A DNA stretch of 64,000 bases, from the NCBI GenBank assembly GCA_016699815.1, contig CP065012.1, positions 1,922,001-1,986,000 on the forward strand, in the 5' to 3' direction. Positions within the stretch are counted from its first letter, which is position 1. Each line of letters opens with the position of its first letter. The stretch is from Chitinophagaceae bacterium. Its GTDB lineage: Bacteria; Bacteroidota; Bacteroidia; Chitinophagales; Chitinophagaceae. The position numbers and the translations under genes are program-made. Below are positions 18,366 through 27,116 of this stretch, piece after piece. Below the pieces are notes generated by a model, which saw nothing but the letters and a program-made list of their open reading frames with translations, was not told the DNA's origin and ran no database searches.

Positions 18366-19418
18366 ATGTATCAATTATTGAGGAGCGTTTTGTTTTTGAT
18401 GGAAGCTGAAAAGGCGCATTATTTTTCCATGAACTCCTTAAAACTTTTTTGCCGCTTCCCTTTTTTAAAAAAAATTATCAGCAATAATTTTAAACCGGCA
18501 GATAAACCTGTGAAATTTTTAGGGATGCAATTTAAAAACCCGGTAGGGCTGGCAGCGGGGTTCGATAAAAATGCAAAATACTTATGTGATTTGGAAGCGT
18601 TGGGTTTTAGCCATGTGGAAATTGGAACCGTAACGCCGTTGCCCCAGGCAGGCAACGATAAACCCAGGTTGTTCAGGTTGCCCAATGATAAAGCGCTCAT
18701 CAACCGCATGGGCTTTAATAACGATGGCACAAAAGCTATGGTAAGCAGGCTGCAATTATGGAAGGAGAAGCAACGCCTTAAGGGATTTAATGATACGGAA
18801 AACCGTATGATCATTGGCGGAAATATCGGTAAAAATAAAGCTACGCCAAATGAGCAGGCATGGATGGATTTTGAGAAATGTTTTGTTGCACTGCACCCTT
18901 ATGTAGATTATTTTGTAGTAAATGTAAGCAGCCCCAATACACCCGGCTTAAGGGAGTTGCAGGAAAAACATTCATTGCGAAAAATTTTCACTACGCTACA
19001 AGGCATCAATAATTCGCAGGCTGTACAAAAGCCCATACTTTTAAAAGTAGCGCCTGATTTATCCATTGAACAGGTAGACGATGTGGTAGATCTTGCTTTG
19101 GAAATTAAAATTGACGGGTTGCTCATAAGCAATACAACGCTTGACAGGAGCTGCCTTAGCGATGCATCAAAATTAATTGCACATAAAGCAGGCGCAGGCG
19201 GACTAAGTGGCTTGCCCGTAAAAAGTAAAAGTACACAACTATTAAAATACATTGCTCAGAAAACCGTTGGGCAAATTCCCCTTATAGCCAGTGGTGGCAT
19301 TTTTACGGCTGCAGATGCCCAGGAAAAACTAAACGCAGGCGCTTCTCTTGTGCAGGTGTGGACAGGGTTTATTTACGAAGGGCCGGGCATTGTAAAAAAT
19401 ATAATGAAAAATTTATGA
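18366..19418 (+). CDS. pyrD: Dihydroorotate dehydrogenase (quinone), class 2
   Basis: A 350-residue class 2 enzyme of de novo pyrimidine synthesis: it oxidises dihydroorotate to orotate with FMN and passes electrons to membrane quinone. The N-terminal amphipathic extension (about residues 1-40) typical of membrane-associated class 2 enzymes is present. GLAAGFDKNAKY is near residue 62, VNVSSPNTPGLREL with the catalytic Ser near residue 187, and the C-terminal FMN phosphate segment IASGGIFTAADA near residue 310. The ATG at 18366 keeps the N-terminal helix intact. The gene is monocistronic by appearance. Confidence 0.95.
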   Translation: MYQLLRSVLFLMEAEKAHYFSMNSLKLFCRFPFLKKIISNNFKPADKPVKFLGMQFKNPVGLAAGFDKNAKYLCDLEALGFSHVEIGTVTPLPQAGNDKPRLFRLPNDKALINRMGFNNDGTKAMVSRLQLWKEKQRLKGFNDTENRMIIGGNIGKNKATPNEQAWMDFEKCFVALHPYVDYFVVNVSSPNTPGLRELQEKHSLRKIFTTLQGINNSQAVQKPILLKVAPDLSIEQVDDVVDLALEIKIDGLLISNTTLDRSCLSDASKLIAHKAGAGGLSGLPVKSKSTQLLKYIAQKTVGQIPLIASGGIFTAADAQEKLNAGASLVQVWTGFIYEGPGIVKNIMKNL

Positions 19419-19474
19419 TTAAATTTTACCCAATTATTGAAAATATTTTTTTAAACAATTAAAATTTTTAAAAC

Positions 19475-19735
19475 ATGAGTGAAGAAAAAAAAGAAGAGGG
19501 CTTTTTTGATAAAGTAAAAAGCCAGTTCAACGAGTTAAAAGATAAGGCAGAAGATGCCTGGGATAAAGTGGAAGATAAAGCCGAAGAGGTTTGGGATAAA
19601 GTAGAAGACAAAGCAGAAGCTGCCTGGGATGCAACAAAGGAAAAAGCGGCAGGCTTAAAAGACAATATCAAAGAAAAATACAATGAACTCACCGGCGATG
19701 AAAATGAAGAAGAAAGCGAAGCCGGAAAAGCTTAA
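19475..19735 (+). CDS. Small charged helical repeat protein (LEA/CsbD-like composition)
   Basis: An 86-residue, highly charged (Lys/Glu/Asp-rich) protein with an 11-residue periodicity: AWDKVEDKAEE, VWDKVEDKAEA, AWDATKEKAAG at about residues 29-61. This is the pattern of amphipathic helices seen in LEA-like and apolipoprotein-like stress proteins. The C-terminal KDNIKEKYNELTGDE resembles the CsbD family. No signal peptide. It is probably a cytoplasmic stress or membrane-surface protein; function is inferred from composition only. A strong terminator follows. Confidence 0.65.
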   Translation: MSEEKKEEGFFDKVKSQFNELKDKAEDAWDKVEDKAEEVWDKVEDKAEAAWDATKEKAAGLKDNIKEKYNELTGDENEEESEAGKA

Positions 19736-19742
19736 TAAAAAT

Positions 19743-19790
19743 AACCTCACCATAAATCTTTATTACGGACATTGGTGAGGTTTTTTTTTC
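19743..19790 (+). terminator. Intrinsic terminator
   Basis: Ten-bp stem AACCTCACCA (19743-19752) / TGGTGAGGTT (19773-19782) followed by a run of nine T, 7 bases after the small repeat-protein gene. It may also serve the convergent cyclophilin gene weakly. Confidence 0.85.
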
Positions 19791-19800
19791 TTGAAAAAAA

Positions 19801-20559
19801 TTATTCTGCTATTTCTATTTTCATACGTACATCTGCAAGTGGCCTGTCATGGCTATCCCTGGGTACATTGGTAATTTTACCAATTACTTCAATGCCTTTT
19901 TCCACTTCTCCAAATACGGTATAATTCTGGTCTAGAATGGGTGTACCGCCAATTGTGGTATAAATTTTACGTTGTTCAGGGGTATATTTAATACCATAAT
20001 ACTGTTCAATCTGGTTTAGCTCGGCATCGGTACTTACTTTACCTTCTACCAAATAAAACTGGCAGGCGCTGCTGGCTTTTGCAGGGTTATTATCCCTTGC
20101 TGCTGCAATCACACCTTTTTTGTGAAAATAATTGCTGTTGAATTCTGCAGGTATCCTTGGCATATCTGCACCACCTCCACCCAGCAAGGTGCCTGGTGTT
20201 GCGTTTTTGCTCAATGGATCGCCGCCTTGTATCATAAACTGCGGTATTACCCTGTGAAACAAAAGACTGTCGTAAAAACCTTCCTTCACCAGTTTTACAA
20301 AATTATCCCTGTGTAGTGGCGTGCTATCGTATAATTTTAAAATAATAATGCCTGAATCTGTAGTTATTTTTACTCTGATGCATTTATCTGTTTCCATGCT
20401 TATATCTTTTTTATTTTGAGAGGCAATAGTATTAGGTAGTTTTTTTGCTGCCTTCATTTTTTGGTTTGAATTGTTTGCAGTACCTGTTTTTGGAGGCTGT
20501 GCATTTACATAAAAAGTTGACACAAGGGAAAATGCTGTTAAAAATGCAATTTTTTTCAT
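19801..20559 (-). CDS. Cyclophilin-type peptidyl-prolyl cis-trans isomerase, exported
   Basis: A 252-residue protein with a signal peptide (residues 1-20, ending VNAQ), a Gln/Asn/Lys-rich linker (about 21-60) and a cyclophilin domain from about residue 62. Active-site landmarks are FHRVIPQFMIQGGDP (about residues 102-116, with the catalytic Arg) and SSACQFYLV near residue 165. The insertion around residues 175-205 (NQIEQYYGIKYTPEQRKIY) is common in Bacteroidota cyclophilins. It probably helps fold periplasmic or outer-membrane proteins. It starts 3 bp after the stop of the upstream gene on the same strand, indicating an operon. Confidence 0.93.
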   Translation of the reverse strand: MKKIAFLTAFSLVSTFYVNAQPPKTGTANNSNQKMKAAKKLPNTIASQNKKDISMETDKCIRVKITTDSGIIILKLYDSTPLHRDNFVKLVKEGFYDSLLFHRVIPQFMIQGGDPLSKNATPGTLLGGGGADMPRIPAEFNSNYFHKKGVIAAARDNNPAKASSACQFYLVEGKVSTDAELNQIEQYYGIKYTPEQRKIYTTIGGTPILDQNYTVFGEVEKGIEVIGKITNVPRDSHDRPLADVRMKIEIAE

Positions 20560-20562
20560 TAA

Positions 20563-20913
20563 TCAATTAAAGTTTAAGGTTTGAAAATACAGTAAAACAT
20601 GGTCTTTAAGAAAATTTTCTTGTTCTATCATATTAAATTCCGGCAAAGCTTTTGCTTGCTTAAAATGTGGCCACCCTTCATCATCATGCCCTTCAAGAAG
20701 GTAATAACCGCTTTGCATTAAAATGGTACAAACGGCAATGTGCATCAGGTCTTGCTTTTCTTCTTTGCTGTATTCTGCCCGGCCTTTACCCAGTTCCTGA
20801 ATGCCAATTAAAAGCAATACGCCATTCATATCCGGTTTAATACCAAATTTTTCTTTAAGTTTTATACGCAATTTCAACCAGCGTACCTGAAGATCTTCGC
20901 CCAAATGTTGCAT
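20563..20913 (-). CDS. Conserved hypothetical protein
   Basis: A 116-residue soluble protein, not recognised by family. It begins MQHLGEDLQVRWLKLRIKLK and contains MNGVLLLIGIQELGKG near residue 32 and GYYLLEGHDDEGWPHFKQ near residue 77. No signal peptide or membrane segment. The ATG at 20913 is chosen over an upstream TTG at 20922, because a TACTTTTG promoter element at 20920-20927 overlaps that TTG. It lies immediately upstream of the cyclophilin gene (3 bp), so the two are probably cotranscribed. Confidence 0.7.
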   Translation of the reverse strand: MQHLGEDLQVRWLKLRIKLKEKFGIKPDMNGVLLLIGIQELGKGRAEYSKEEKQDLMHIAVCTILMQSGYYLLEGHDDEGWPHFKQAKALPEFNMIEQENFLKDHVLLYFQTLNFN

Positions 20914-20919
20914 TGCCTG

Positions 20920-20927
20920 CAAAAGTA
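20920..20927 (-). promoter_or_regulatory. Putative promoter of the hypothetical-cyclophilin operon
   Basis: Minus-strand TACTTTTG fits TAnnTTTG. It is 6 bases before the ATG at 20913, so the transcript would have almost no leader. Confidence 0.45.
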
Positions 20928-21062
20928 TAACCTTAGTTTCAAATTGCTCAATGTTGTTTGTAAAATGAATGATAAAGTGATTAACCCCACAACTAAAGCC
21001 AGAGGGTAATATTTATTTTCTGCTGATCATAGCCGCAAAACCTATAAAAGCGGCATTAATCT

Positions 21063-21070
21063 TATCTTTG
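21063..21070 (+). promoter_or_regulatory. serS promoter -7 element
   Basis: TATCTTTG is an exact match to the phylum -7 consensus, 24 bases before the serS ATG. Confidence 0.65.
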
Positions 21071-21094
21071 CCGCCTTAAAAAGTACAGGAATAC

Positions 21095-22372
21095 ATGTTG
21101 CAAATAAATTTTATAAGGCAAAATGCAGCCGAAGTAAAACAAAGGCTTGGAGTAAAGAATTTTTCAAAAATTCATTTGGTAGATGACCTATTAAACCTGG
21201 ATGGCGATTTGCGTAAGCAAAAAGCCGAAACCGAAAACTTGCAGGCAGCCATGAACCTTGCATCAAAGGAAATTGGCATTTTAATGGGTAAGGGAGAAAA
21301 GGATGCTGCAGAAAAAAAGAAGCAGGATGTTGCCCAAAAAAAAATTGAATTGGCCGAGTGCAGGAGCAAATTAGAAGAACTGGAAATAAGGTTTAATGAA
21401 ATATTATTGCAATTGCCCAACCTTCCTCACCCTACAGTTCCTAAAGGCAAATTGGCAGATGATAATGAAACAGTAAAAGAAGCGGGTGAAAAACCACTAT
21501 TGGATAAAGCTGCAAAGCCACACTGGGATTTAATAAAAGAGTATGACCTTATAGATTTTGAAACCGGTGCAAGGCTTACGGGCAGCGGGTTCCCATTGTA
21601 CAAGGGCATGGGTGCAAAGCTGCAAAGATCTTTAATACAGTTTTTTTTAGAGTATAACACTAAAGCAGGCTATACCGAGTATGCCCCGCCGTTAATGGTA
21701 AATGAAGCTACCGCATATGGCACAGGCCAGCTGCCCGATAAAGAAGGGCAAATGTACCATATTACCGAAGATGGTTTTTATTTGATACCCACTTCCGAAG
21801 TGCCGCTAACAAATATATATGCCGATAAAATTATTAAAGAAGATGAGTTGCCTGTAAAAATGACCGCCTTTACCCCATGCTTCAGGAGAGAAGCCGGAAG
21901 TTTTGGTGCCGATGTAAGAGGCCTTAACCGCCTTCATCAGTTTGACAAAGTAGAAGTGGTGCAATTGGTACACCCGGCAAAAAGTTACAATGTGCTGGAG
22001 CAAATGGTTGCCCATGTTGAAAGTTTATTGGTTCAACTGGAATTACCTTATCGTATCCTGCGCTTATGCGGTGGCGATATGAGTTTTACCTCTGCACTTA
22101 CCTACGACTTTGAAGTATATAGCGCCGCACAGCAAAAATGGCTCGAAGTTAGTTCGGTGAGCAATTTCGAAACTTTTCAAACCAACCGTATGAAAATACG
22201 TTTTAAGAATACAGAAGGTAAAACAGAATTACTGCATTCGCTCAATGGCTCTTCATTGGCCCTGCCCCGAATTGTGGCAGCGTTATTAGAAAACAACCAG
22301 GCTGGGGATTACATCAACCTTCCAAGGGCTTTGCACCAGTATTTTGGGGCAAAAAAAATTGAGAAACCTTAA
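21095..22372 (+). CDS. serS: Seryl-tRNA synthetase
   Basis: A 425-residue class II aminoacyl-tRNA synthetase that charges tRNA-Ser (and tRNA-Sec where present). The N-terminal tRNA-binding coiled coil spans about residues 30-105. The catalytic core has TSEVPLTNIYADKI near residue 232, motif 2 with CFRREAGSFGADVRG near residue 262, and motif 3 with NGSSLALPRIVAALLEN near residue 385. Length and domain order are standard. It has its own promoter. Confidence 0.97.
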   Translation: MLQINFIRQNAAEVKQRLGVKNFSKIHLVDDLLNLDGDLRKQKAETENLQAAMNLASKEIGILMGKGEKDAAEKKKQDVAQKKIELAECRSKLEELEIRFNEILLQLPNLPHPTVPKGKLADDNETVKEAGEKPLLDKAAKPHWDLIKEYDLIDFETGARLTGSGFPLYKGMGAKLQRSLIQFFLEYNTKAGYTEYAPPLMVNEATAYGTGQLPDKEGQMYHITEDGFYLIPTSEVPLTNIYADKIIKEDELPVKMTAFTPCFRREAGSFGADVRGLNRLHQFDKVEVVQLVHPAKSYNVLEQMVAHVESLLVQLELPYRILRLCGGDMSFTSALTYDFEVYSAAQQKWLEVSSVSNFETFQTNRMKIRFKNTEGKTELLHSLNGSSLALPRIVAALLENNQAGDYINLPRALHQYFGAKKIEKP

Positions 22373-22447
22373 ATTTTCCAGGCAGTTTATTATATTTTTT
22401 ATTCAAAAAAATATTAAATTTGTTGCTTATAAAATATATTTACTAGT

Positions 22448-22744
22448 ATGAAATTAATTGCTTTATTAATAACTTCTGCATTCGTTTTCTTATTCAGTTG
22501 CTCGCCCAAAACCACGCCTACAGGTACAACTATAACTATTCCTAAGTTAACTACAGAAGCCGCTGCCGGTTTGGTAATTTATACCGCAAAATGCGGCAAG
22601 TGCCACGAACTTAAAAAAGTTGATAACTATACTGCTGCGGAGTGGGTGCCTATTTTGGATGCCATGGCGCCAAAAGCAAATTTAGACAGTACTGAAAAAG
22701 CCAATGTACATGCTTATGTGCAGGCGCTTGCCAAAGCCGGATAA
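22448..22744 (+). CDS. Mono-haem c-type cytochrome, lipoprotein
   Basis: A 98-residue protein with a lipoprotein signal (hydrophobic residues 3-17, lipobox LFSC near residue 18), a Thr/Pro-rich linker, and one haem-binding motif CGKCH at about residues 51-55. A Met in ILDAMAPKA near residue 75 is a plausible axial ligand. It is probably a small periplasm-facing, membrane-anchored electron carrier. It lies 75 bp after serS and 111 bp before the DUF1800 gene on the same strand. Confidence 0.8.
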   Translation: MKLIALLITSAFVFLFSCSPKTTPTGTTITIPKLTTEAAAGLVIYTAKCGKCHELKKVDNYTAAEWVPILDAMAPKANLDSTEKANVHAYVQALAKAG

Positions 22745-22855
22745 TACTGCACAACCTTTTTTGTTGCCAATAATTTAATTTCTGTTAAACCTGGCAATTT
22801 ATTTTGAGTCTCACTCAGGATAATTGTACATTGTATTGCAGTAAAAATTAGATTT

Positions 22856-24316
22856 ATGGCTTCCAATCGTATAAAAAACCAGCACCTTCTTTGGCGTGCA
22901 GGCTTTGGGCCCATGGCAGAAAACTCCGCCAGCCTGGAAAATTTTTCTACCGAAAAACTCTGGGAAGTCCTCATACAAACATCTGCAAAAAAGCCACAAA
23001 AAATCGAAGTGGCACGTAGCCTTTCAGATGGGTTGGTAAAAGGTGTTGGCGAAATTATTCGTATGGAAAAGCCTGCCGACGAAAAAAAAGCCATCAAAAA
23101 AAAGCGCCGCCAGGAAAACAAGGAAGGCATTGCAAGCTTAAACCTTATGTGGCTCGATACCATGATTAACAGTGAGGCGCAGCTAAGGGAGAAAATGAGT
23201 TTTTTCTGGCACGGCCACTTTGCCACAAGGGTTATTAACAGTTATTTTCAACAAGAACTCCTTCATATCATTAGAGAAAATGCATTGGGAAATTTTGGCG
23301 AATTGCTTAGGTCTGTAAGTAAATCGCCTACCATGCTGCAATTTTTAAATAACCAGCAAAATAAAAAAAGCCATCCCAACGAAAATTTTGCACGGGAAGT
23401 AATGGAACTCTTTACCATGGGCCGGGGCAACTATACCGAAGACGATATTAAAGAAGCTGCACGTGCTTTTACCGGGTGGGGTTTTAATATGCAGGGCGAA
23501 TTTGTTTTCAGGCGCCAGTTTCACGATGAGGGTAAAAAAACTGTGCTGGCAAAATCGGGAAATTTTGATGGCGATGATGTATTAACCATTTTATTAAGTA
23601 AAAGAGAAACCGCAGAATTTATTACCCGTAAAATTTACCGCTTTTTAGTAAATGATAATGTAGAGGAAAGCAGAGTAAAAAGCCTTGCGGCAGATTTTTA
23701 TGATTCCGGTTACGAAATTTTGCCCTTGTTACATTCCATGGTTACCTCCGATTGGTTTTATGATGAAAAAAATATTGGCAGCAAAATAAAATCTCCCATA
23801 GAATTGCTTGCAGGCATACGCCGTTACCTGCCCATGAGCCTTGATAATGATGAAGCCCAAATGCTTTTTCAAAAAGTTCTGGGCCAGGTTTTATTTTATC
23901 CGCCAAATGTTGCCGGCTGGCCAGGCGGTATGTCATGGATTGACAGTACAAGCCTCATGGTGCGCCTCCAGGTTCCGCAGGTGTATGCTGCTAAAGAATC
24001 TATTTTGCTAACTCCCAAAATAGATGACGATGTTGCCATGGGTTCCAAAATGGAAGAAACGGTGCGTATCAACAGGAACAAAGCTTATGTAAACAGGGGA
24101 GGTGCGGCAGATATTGAGTGGAACTTAATTTTCACGGCTTTTGAAAAAGTAAAAAGGCCCAGCCTGGTAAACGCAATCAGCAATTCTTTGGTTCAATCAA
24201 CAAAAAGCGTAAACCCGGATATAATTACCCGCTATTCCGATGGATCTTCAAGAGAAGCGTTTATTAAAAGCGCTGTAATTAATATTATGAGTACACCCGA
24301 ATACCAAATGTGTTGA
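22856..24316 (+). CDS. DUF1800 family protein
   Basis: A 486-residue protein of the DUF1800 family (PF08811). Family features are LLWRAGFGPMAE near residue 12, MSFFWHGHFATRV near residue 118, HPNENFAREVMELFTMGRGN near residue 178, and FTGWGF near residue 211. Members are usually exported and nearly always paired with a DUF1501 gene, as here. No classical signal peptide is visible at this start. The biochemical role of the pair is not established. The DUF1501 gene starts 33 bp downstream. Confidence 0.88.
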   Translation: MASNRIKNQHLLWRAGFGPMAENSASLENFSTEKLWEVLIQTSAKKPQKIEVARSLSDGLVKGVGEIIRMEKPADEKKAIKKKRRQENKEGIASLNLMWLDTMINSEAQLREKMSFFWHGHFATRVINSYFQQELLHIIRENALGNFGELLRSVSKSPTMLQFLNNQQNKKSHPNENFAREVMELFTMGRGNYTEDDIKEAARAFTGWGFNMQGEFVFRRQFHDEGKKTVLAKSGNFDGDDVLTILLSKRETAEFITRKIYRFLVNDNVEESRVKSLAADFYDSGYEILPLLHSMVTSDWFYDEKNIGSKIKSPIELLAGIRRYLPMSLDNDEAQMLFQKVLGQVLFYPPNVAGWPGGMSWIDSTSLMVRLQVPQVYAAKESILLTPKIDDDVAMGSKMEETVRINRNKAYVNRGGAADIEWNLIFTAFEKVKRPSLVNAISNSLVQSTKSVNPDIITRYSDGSSREAFIKSAVINIMSTPEYQMC

Positions 24317-24349
24317 TAATTGTAAAAGTCTTTTTTAAAATATAATAAT

Positions 24350-25543
24350 ATGTTGTTTAAAAGAAGAGAATTTATACAATCAGGCTCATTGGCAACCGCC
24401 TCTTTAATGTTTCCAAAATTTTTGAAAGCATTTGAGCATAAAAATCTTGTACCGCCCGGCAATAAAGTGATGGTAGTGATTCAGTTTAGCGGGGGAAACG
24501 ATGGTTTGAATACCGTAATTCCTATTAATAACGATATTTATTATAAAGAAAGGCCAAGGCTGGGGATACAAAAAGCAGATGCTTTGCAAATAACTACGGA
24601 TGCCGGCTTAAACCCTGCACTATCAGCCTTTAGAGAATTGTACGATAATGGCAACTTGTCAATTTTAAATAGTGTGGGTTATCCCAATCCCGACAGGTCC
24701 CATTTCCGCAGCATGGATATTTGGCAAAGCGCCAGCAATGCAAATGATTATATCAATACCGGTTGGGTGGGCCGCTACCTCGATGCACAATGCAGCGGAT
24801 GCGACAAACCTACGCAGGCTGTGGAAATTGATGATATGCTAAGCCTTGCTTTAAAGGGCAACAAACAAAAAGGATTGGCATTTACCGATCCCCGACGCTT
24901 ATACAGCAGCAGTAATGAAAGTTTTTATAAAGAAATAAGCAAAGAGCATGTAAACAGCGAAGCAGCAGTGGATTATTTGTATAAAACCATGGGCGATACT
25001 ATTAGCAGCGCCAATTATATTTTTGAGCAAAGTAAACTAAGGCCAAGTTCTGCATCTTATCCATCAACAAAATTAGCAGCCAATCTCAAAACCATTGCCT
25101 CGCTTATAATGAGTGATATCAATACTAAAGTGTACTATGTTTCCCTGGGAAGTTTTGATACGCATATTAACCAGGCTGCACAGCAAACCAGGTTGTTTAC
25201 AGAGCTTAACGATGCCATTAAAGCATTTACTGGCGACCTTAAAAAGAACAACCGCTTTGAAGATGTTCTTATCATGACTTTCTCCGAATTTGGGAGAAGG
25301 GTTTCGCAAAATGCCAGCAACGGCACCGATCACGGCACGGCAAATAATATGTTTTTTATTGGAGGCGATTTAAAACAAAAAGGATTGATCAATACCATGC
25401 CCAACCTTGCCGATTTAAATAGCGGCGACCTCAAGCACCAGGTAGATTTTAAGGCTGTGTATGCAACCTTACTTAATAAATGGTTGCAGACAGATGACGA
25501 AGCTATACTGGGCAAAAATTACCAGCACCTCGATTTTATTTAA
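24350..25543 (+). CDS. DUF1501 family protein with Tat-like signal
   Basis: A 397-residue protein of the DUF1501 family (PF07394), in the sulfatase/alkaline-phosphatase-like superfamily. The N-terminus has a twin-arginine-like motif (KRREFIQSG) and a hydrophobic stretch, suggesting export by Tat. QFSGGNDGLNTVIPI near residue 48 and FSEFGRRVSQNASNGTDHGT near residue 310 are family hallmarks and candidate metal-site regions. It forms a conserved pair with the DUF1800 gene upstream, and probably acts with it in the periplasm or at the cell surface. Substrate unknown. Confidence 0.9.
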   Translation: MLFKRREFIQSGSLATASLMFPKFLKAFEHKNLVPPGNKVMVVIQFSGGNDGLNTVIPINNDIYYKERPRLGIQKADALQITTDAGLNPALSAFRELYDNGNLSILNSVGYPNPDRSHFRSMDIWQSASNANDYINTGWVGRYLDAQCSGCDKPTQAVEIDDMLSLALKGNKQKGLAFTDPRRLYSSSNESFYKEISKEHVNSEAAVDYLYKTMGDTISSANYIFEQSKLRPSSASYPSTKLAANLKTIASLIMSDINTKVYYVSLGSFDTHINQAAQQTRLFTELNDAIKAFTGDLKKNNRFEDVLIMTFSEFGRRVSQNASNGTDHGTANNMFFIGGDLKQKGLINTMPNLADLNSGDLKHQVDFKAVYATLLNKWLQTDDEAILGKNYQHLDFI

Positions 25544-25556
25544 ACTTCAGGAATAA

Positions 25557-27116
25557 TTAAAAATTCATGTCGTCAAAACGGCCGTCGTTCATGCTGCTTT
25601 CTTTATTGATATAAAGTTTAGCCGCATCATCTCCGCTTCCACCAGATACGGGTTTCCAGTTTCCACTCTTTGGCATTGAACCACCCTGGCTGTTGCCATC
25701 GTTATCGTTTTCAATAAATTTTTGAATATGCAGCAAGGCCTTAAGCTTTATTAACTCAAGGCTTCCATTACGGTGCTTGGCAATTTTTACATGTGTTTCC
25801 CCTTTATTGTTTTCGCCAAATTCATTGGCAGTAATATCATAATATTCCGGCCGGTATAAAAACATTACCATATCTGCATCCTGCTCAATGGCACCGGATT
25901 CACGGAGGTCGCTCAGTTGGGGCATTTTATTGCCTTCTTTACGTTTTTCTACTTCCCTGCTTAATTGAGATAAGGCAATAATAGGAATTTGTAATTCCTT
26001 GGCAAGGCCTTTAAGGTCCCTGGAAATCCGGCTTATTTCCTGCTCACGGTTGGCATTTCTATCGCCGCTGCCACTCATCAGTTGCAGGTAATCTATTATT
26101 ATTAAGCCTACATTATGTTTGTTTTTCAGCCTGCGGCATTTTGCCCTTAGTTCAAAAATATTTAAGGCCGCAGTATCATCAATAAAAATGGGCGCTTTAG
26201 TAAGGCGGTTAATGCCTTTATCGTGGAGCTGTTTCATTTCATACTCTTCCAACTGGCCACGGGCAATTTTTTCCAGCCATATTTCACTTTCGGCGCTTAA
26301 AATCCTTTGTACCAACTGGCTGCTGCTCATTTCTAAGCTAAAGAAACCAACGGGAGTAGGTTTTGTAGGATGTAATGCGGCATTGCGGGCAAGGTTAAGC
26401 GCAAATGCCGTTTTACCAACCGAAGGCCTTGCAGCAAGAACAATAAGGTCGGTAGGTTGCCAACCGTAAGTAACTCTGTCCAGCGAAGCAAAACCTGTGG
26501 GCACACCGGTAATATCTTCCTGCCGGTTGCGCATATCTTCAATGCGCTTAATAGTTTTTACCAATACAGTTTCTATTTCATCAAAATTTTTGCGTAAATG
26601 GTTATTGGTTATGCCAAATAATTTGCTTTCGGCATCGTCCAGCATATCAAATACATCTATGCTGTCTTCATAAGCATCACCAATAATTTCGCCGCTTATG
26701 CGGATAAGCTCCCGCTGTATAAATTTTTGCAACACAATTCTGCTGTGTGCATCAATATTTGCCGATGATACAACCGCATTAGTGAGGCGGGTAACATAAA
26801 AAGCACCACCTACAATATCCAGCTCTTCTTTAAACTTTAATTCTTCAACAACGGTAAGTAAATCTATTTGAGAATTTTTACCGGCAAGAGATTGCATGGC
26901 TTTAAAAATCCTTTGGTGTGCATCTACGTAAAAACATTCGGGTTTAAGGATTTCAATAACCGTATCAAATGCCCCTTTTTCCAGCATGATAGCGCCAAGT
27001 ATGGCTTCTTCTGCTTCTTTGGCTTGTGGCGGCACTTTTCCAAAAACCATACTTCCCAGGTCGGTTGAAGTTTTTCTTATTGATTTTCTGTCCTTATTGA
27101 GATTGGTAAATTCCAT
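25557..27116 (-). CDS. dnaB: Replicative DNA helicase
   Basis: A 519-residue hexameric 5'-3' replicative helicase. The DnaB N-terminal domain spans about residues 28-130 (PPQAKEAEEAILGAIML at the start). The RecA-like ATPase domain runs from about residue 205, with Walker A ARPSVGKTAFAL near residue 230, Walker B-type IIIDYLQLM near residue 340, and LSQLSREVEKR near residue 385. A C-terminal Gly/Ser-rich tail (about 475-519) is longer than in E. coli DnaB. It diverges from pheT across a 435-bp gap that carries DnaA-box-like sites. It is convergent with the DUF1501 gene (13 bp apart). Confidence 0.96.
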   Translation of the reverse strand: MEFTNLNKDRKSIRKTSTDLGSMVFGKVPPQAKEAEEAILGAIMLEKGAFDTVIEILKPECFYVDAHQRIFKAMQSLAGKNSQIDLLTVVEELKFKEELDIVGGAFYVTRLTNAVVSSANIDAHSRIVLQKFIQRELIRISGEIIGDAYEDSIDVFDMLDDAESKLFGITNNHLRKNFDEIETVLVKTIKRIEDMRNRQEDITGVPTGFASLDRVTYGWQPTDLIVLAARPSVGKTAFALNLARNAALHPTKPTPVGFFSLEMSSSQLVQRILSAESEIWLEKIARGQLEEYEMKQLHDKGINRLTKAPIFIDDTAALNIFELRAKCRRLKNKHNVGLIIIDYLQLMSGSGDRNANREQEISRISRDLKGLAKELQIPIIALSQLSREVEKRKEGNKMPQLSDLRESGAIEQDADMVMFLYRPEYYDITANEFGENNKGETHVKIAKHRNGSLELIKLKALLHIQKFIENDNDGNSQGGSMPKSGNWKPVSGGSGDDAAKLYINKESSMNDGRFDDMNF

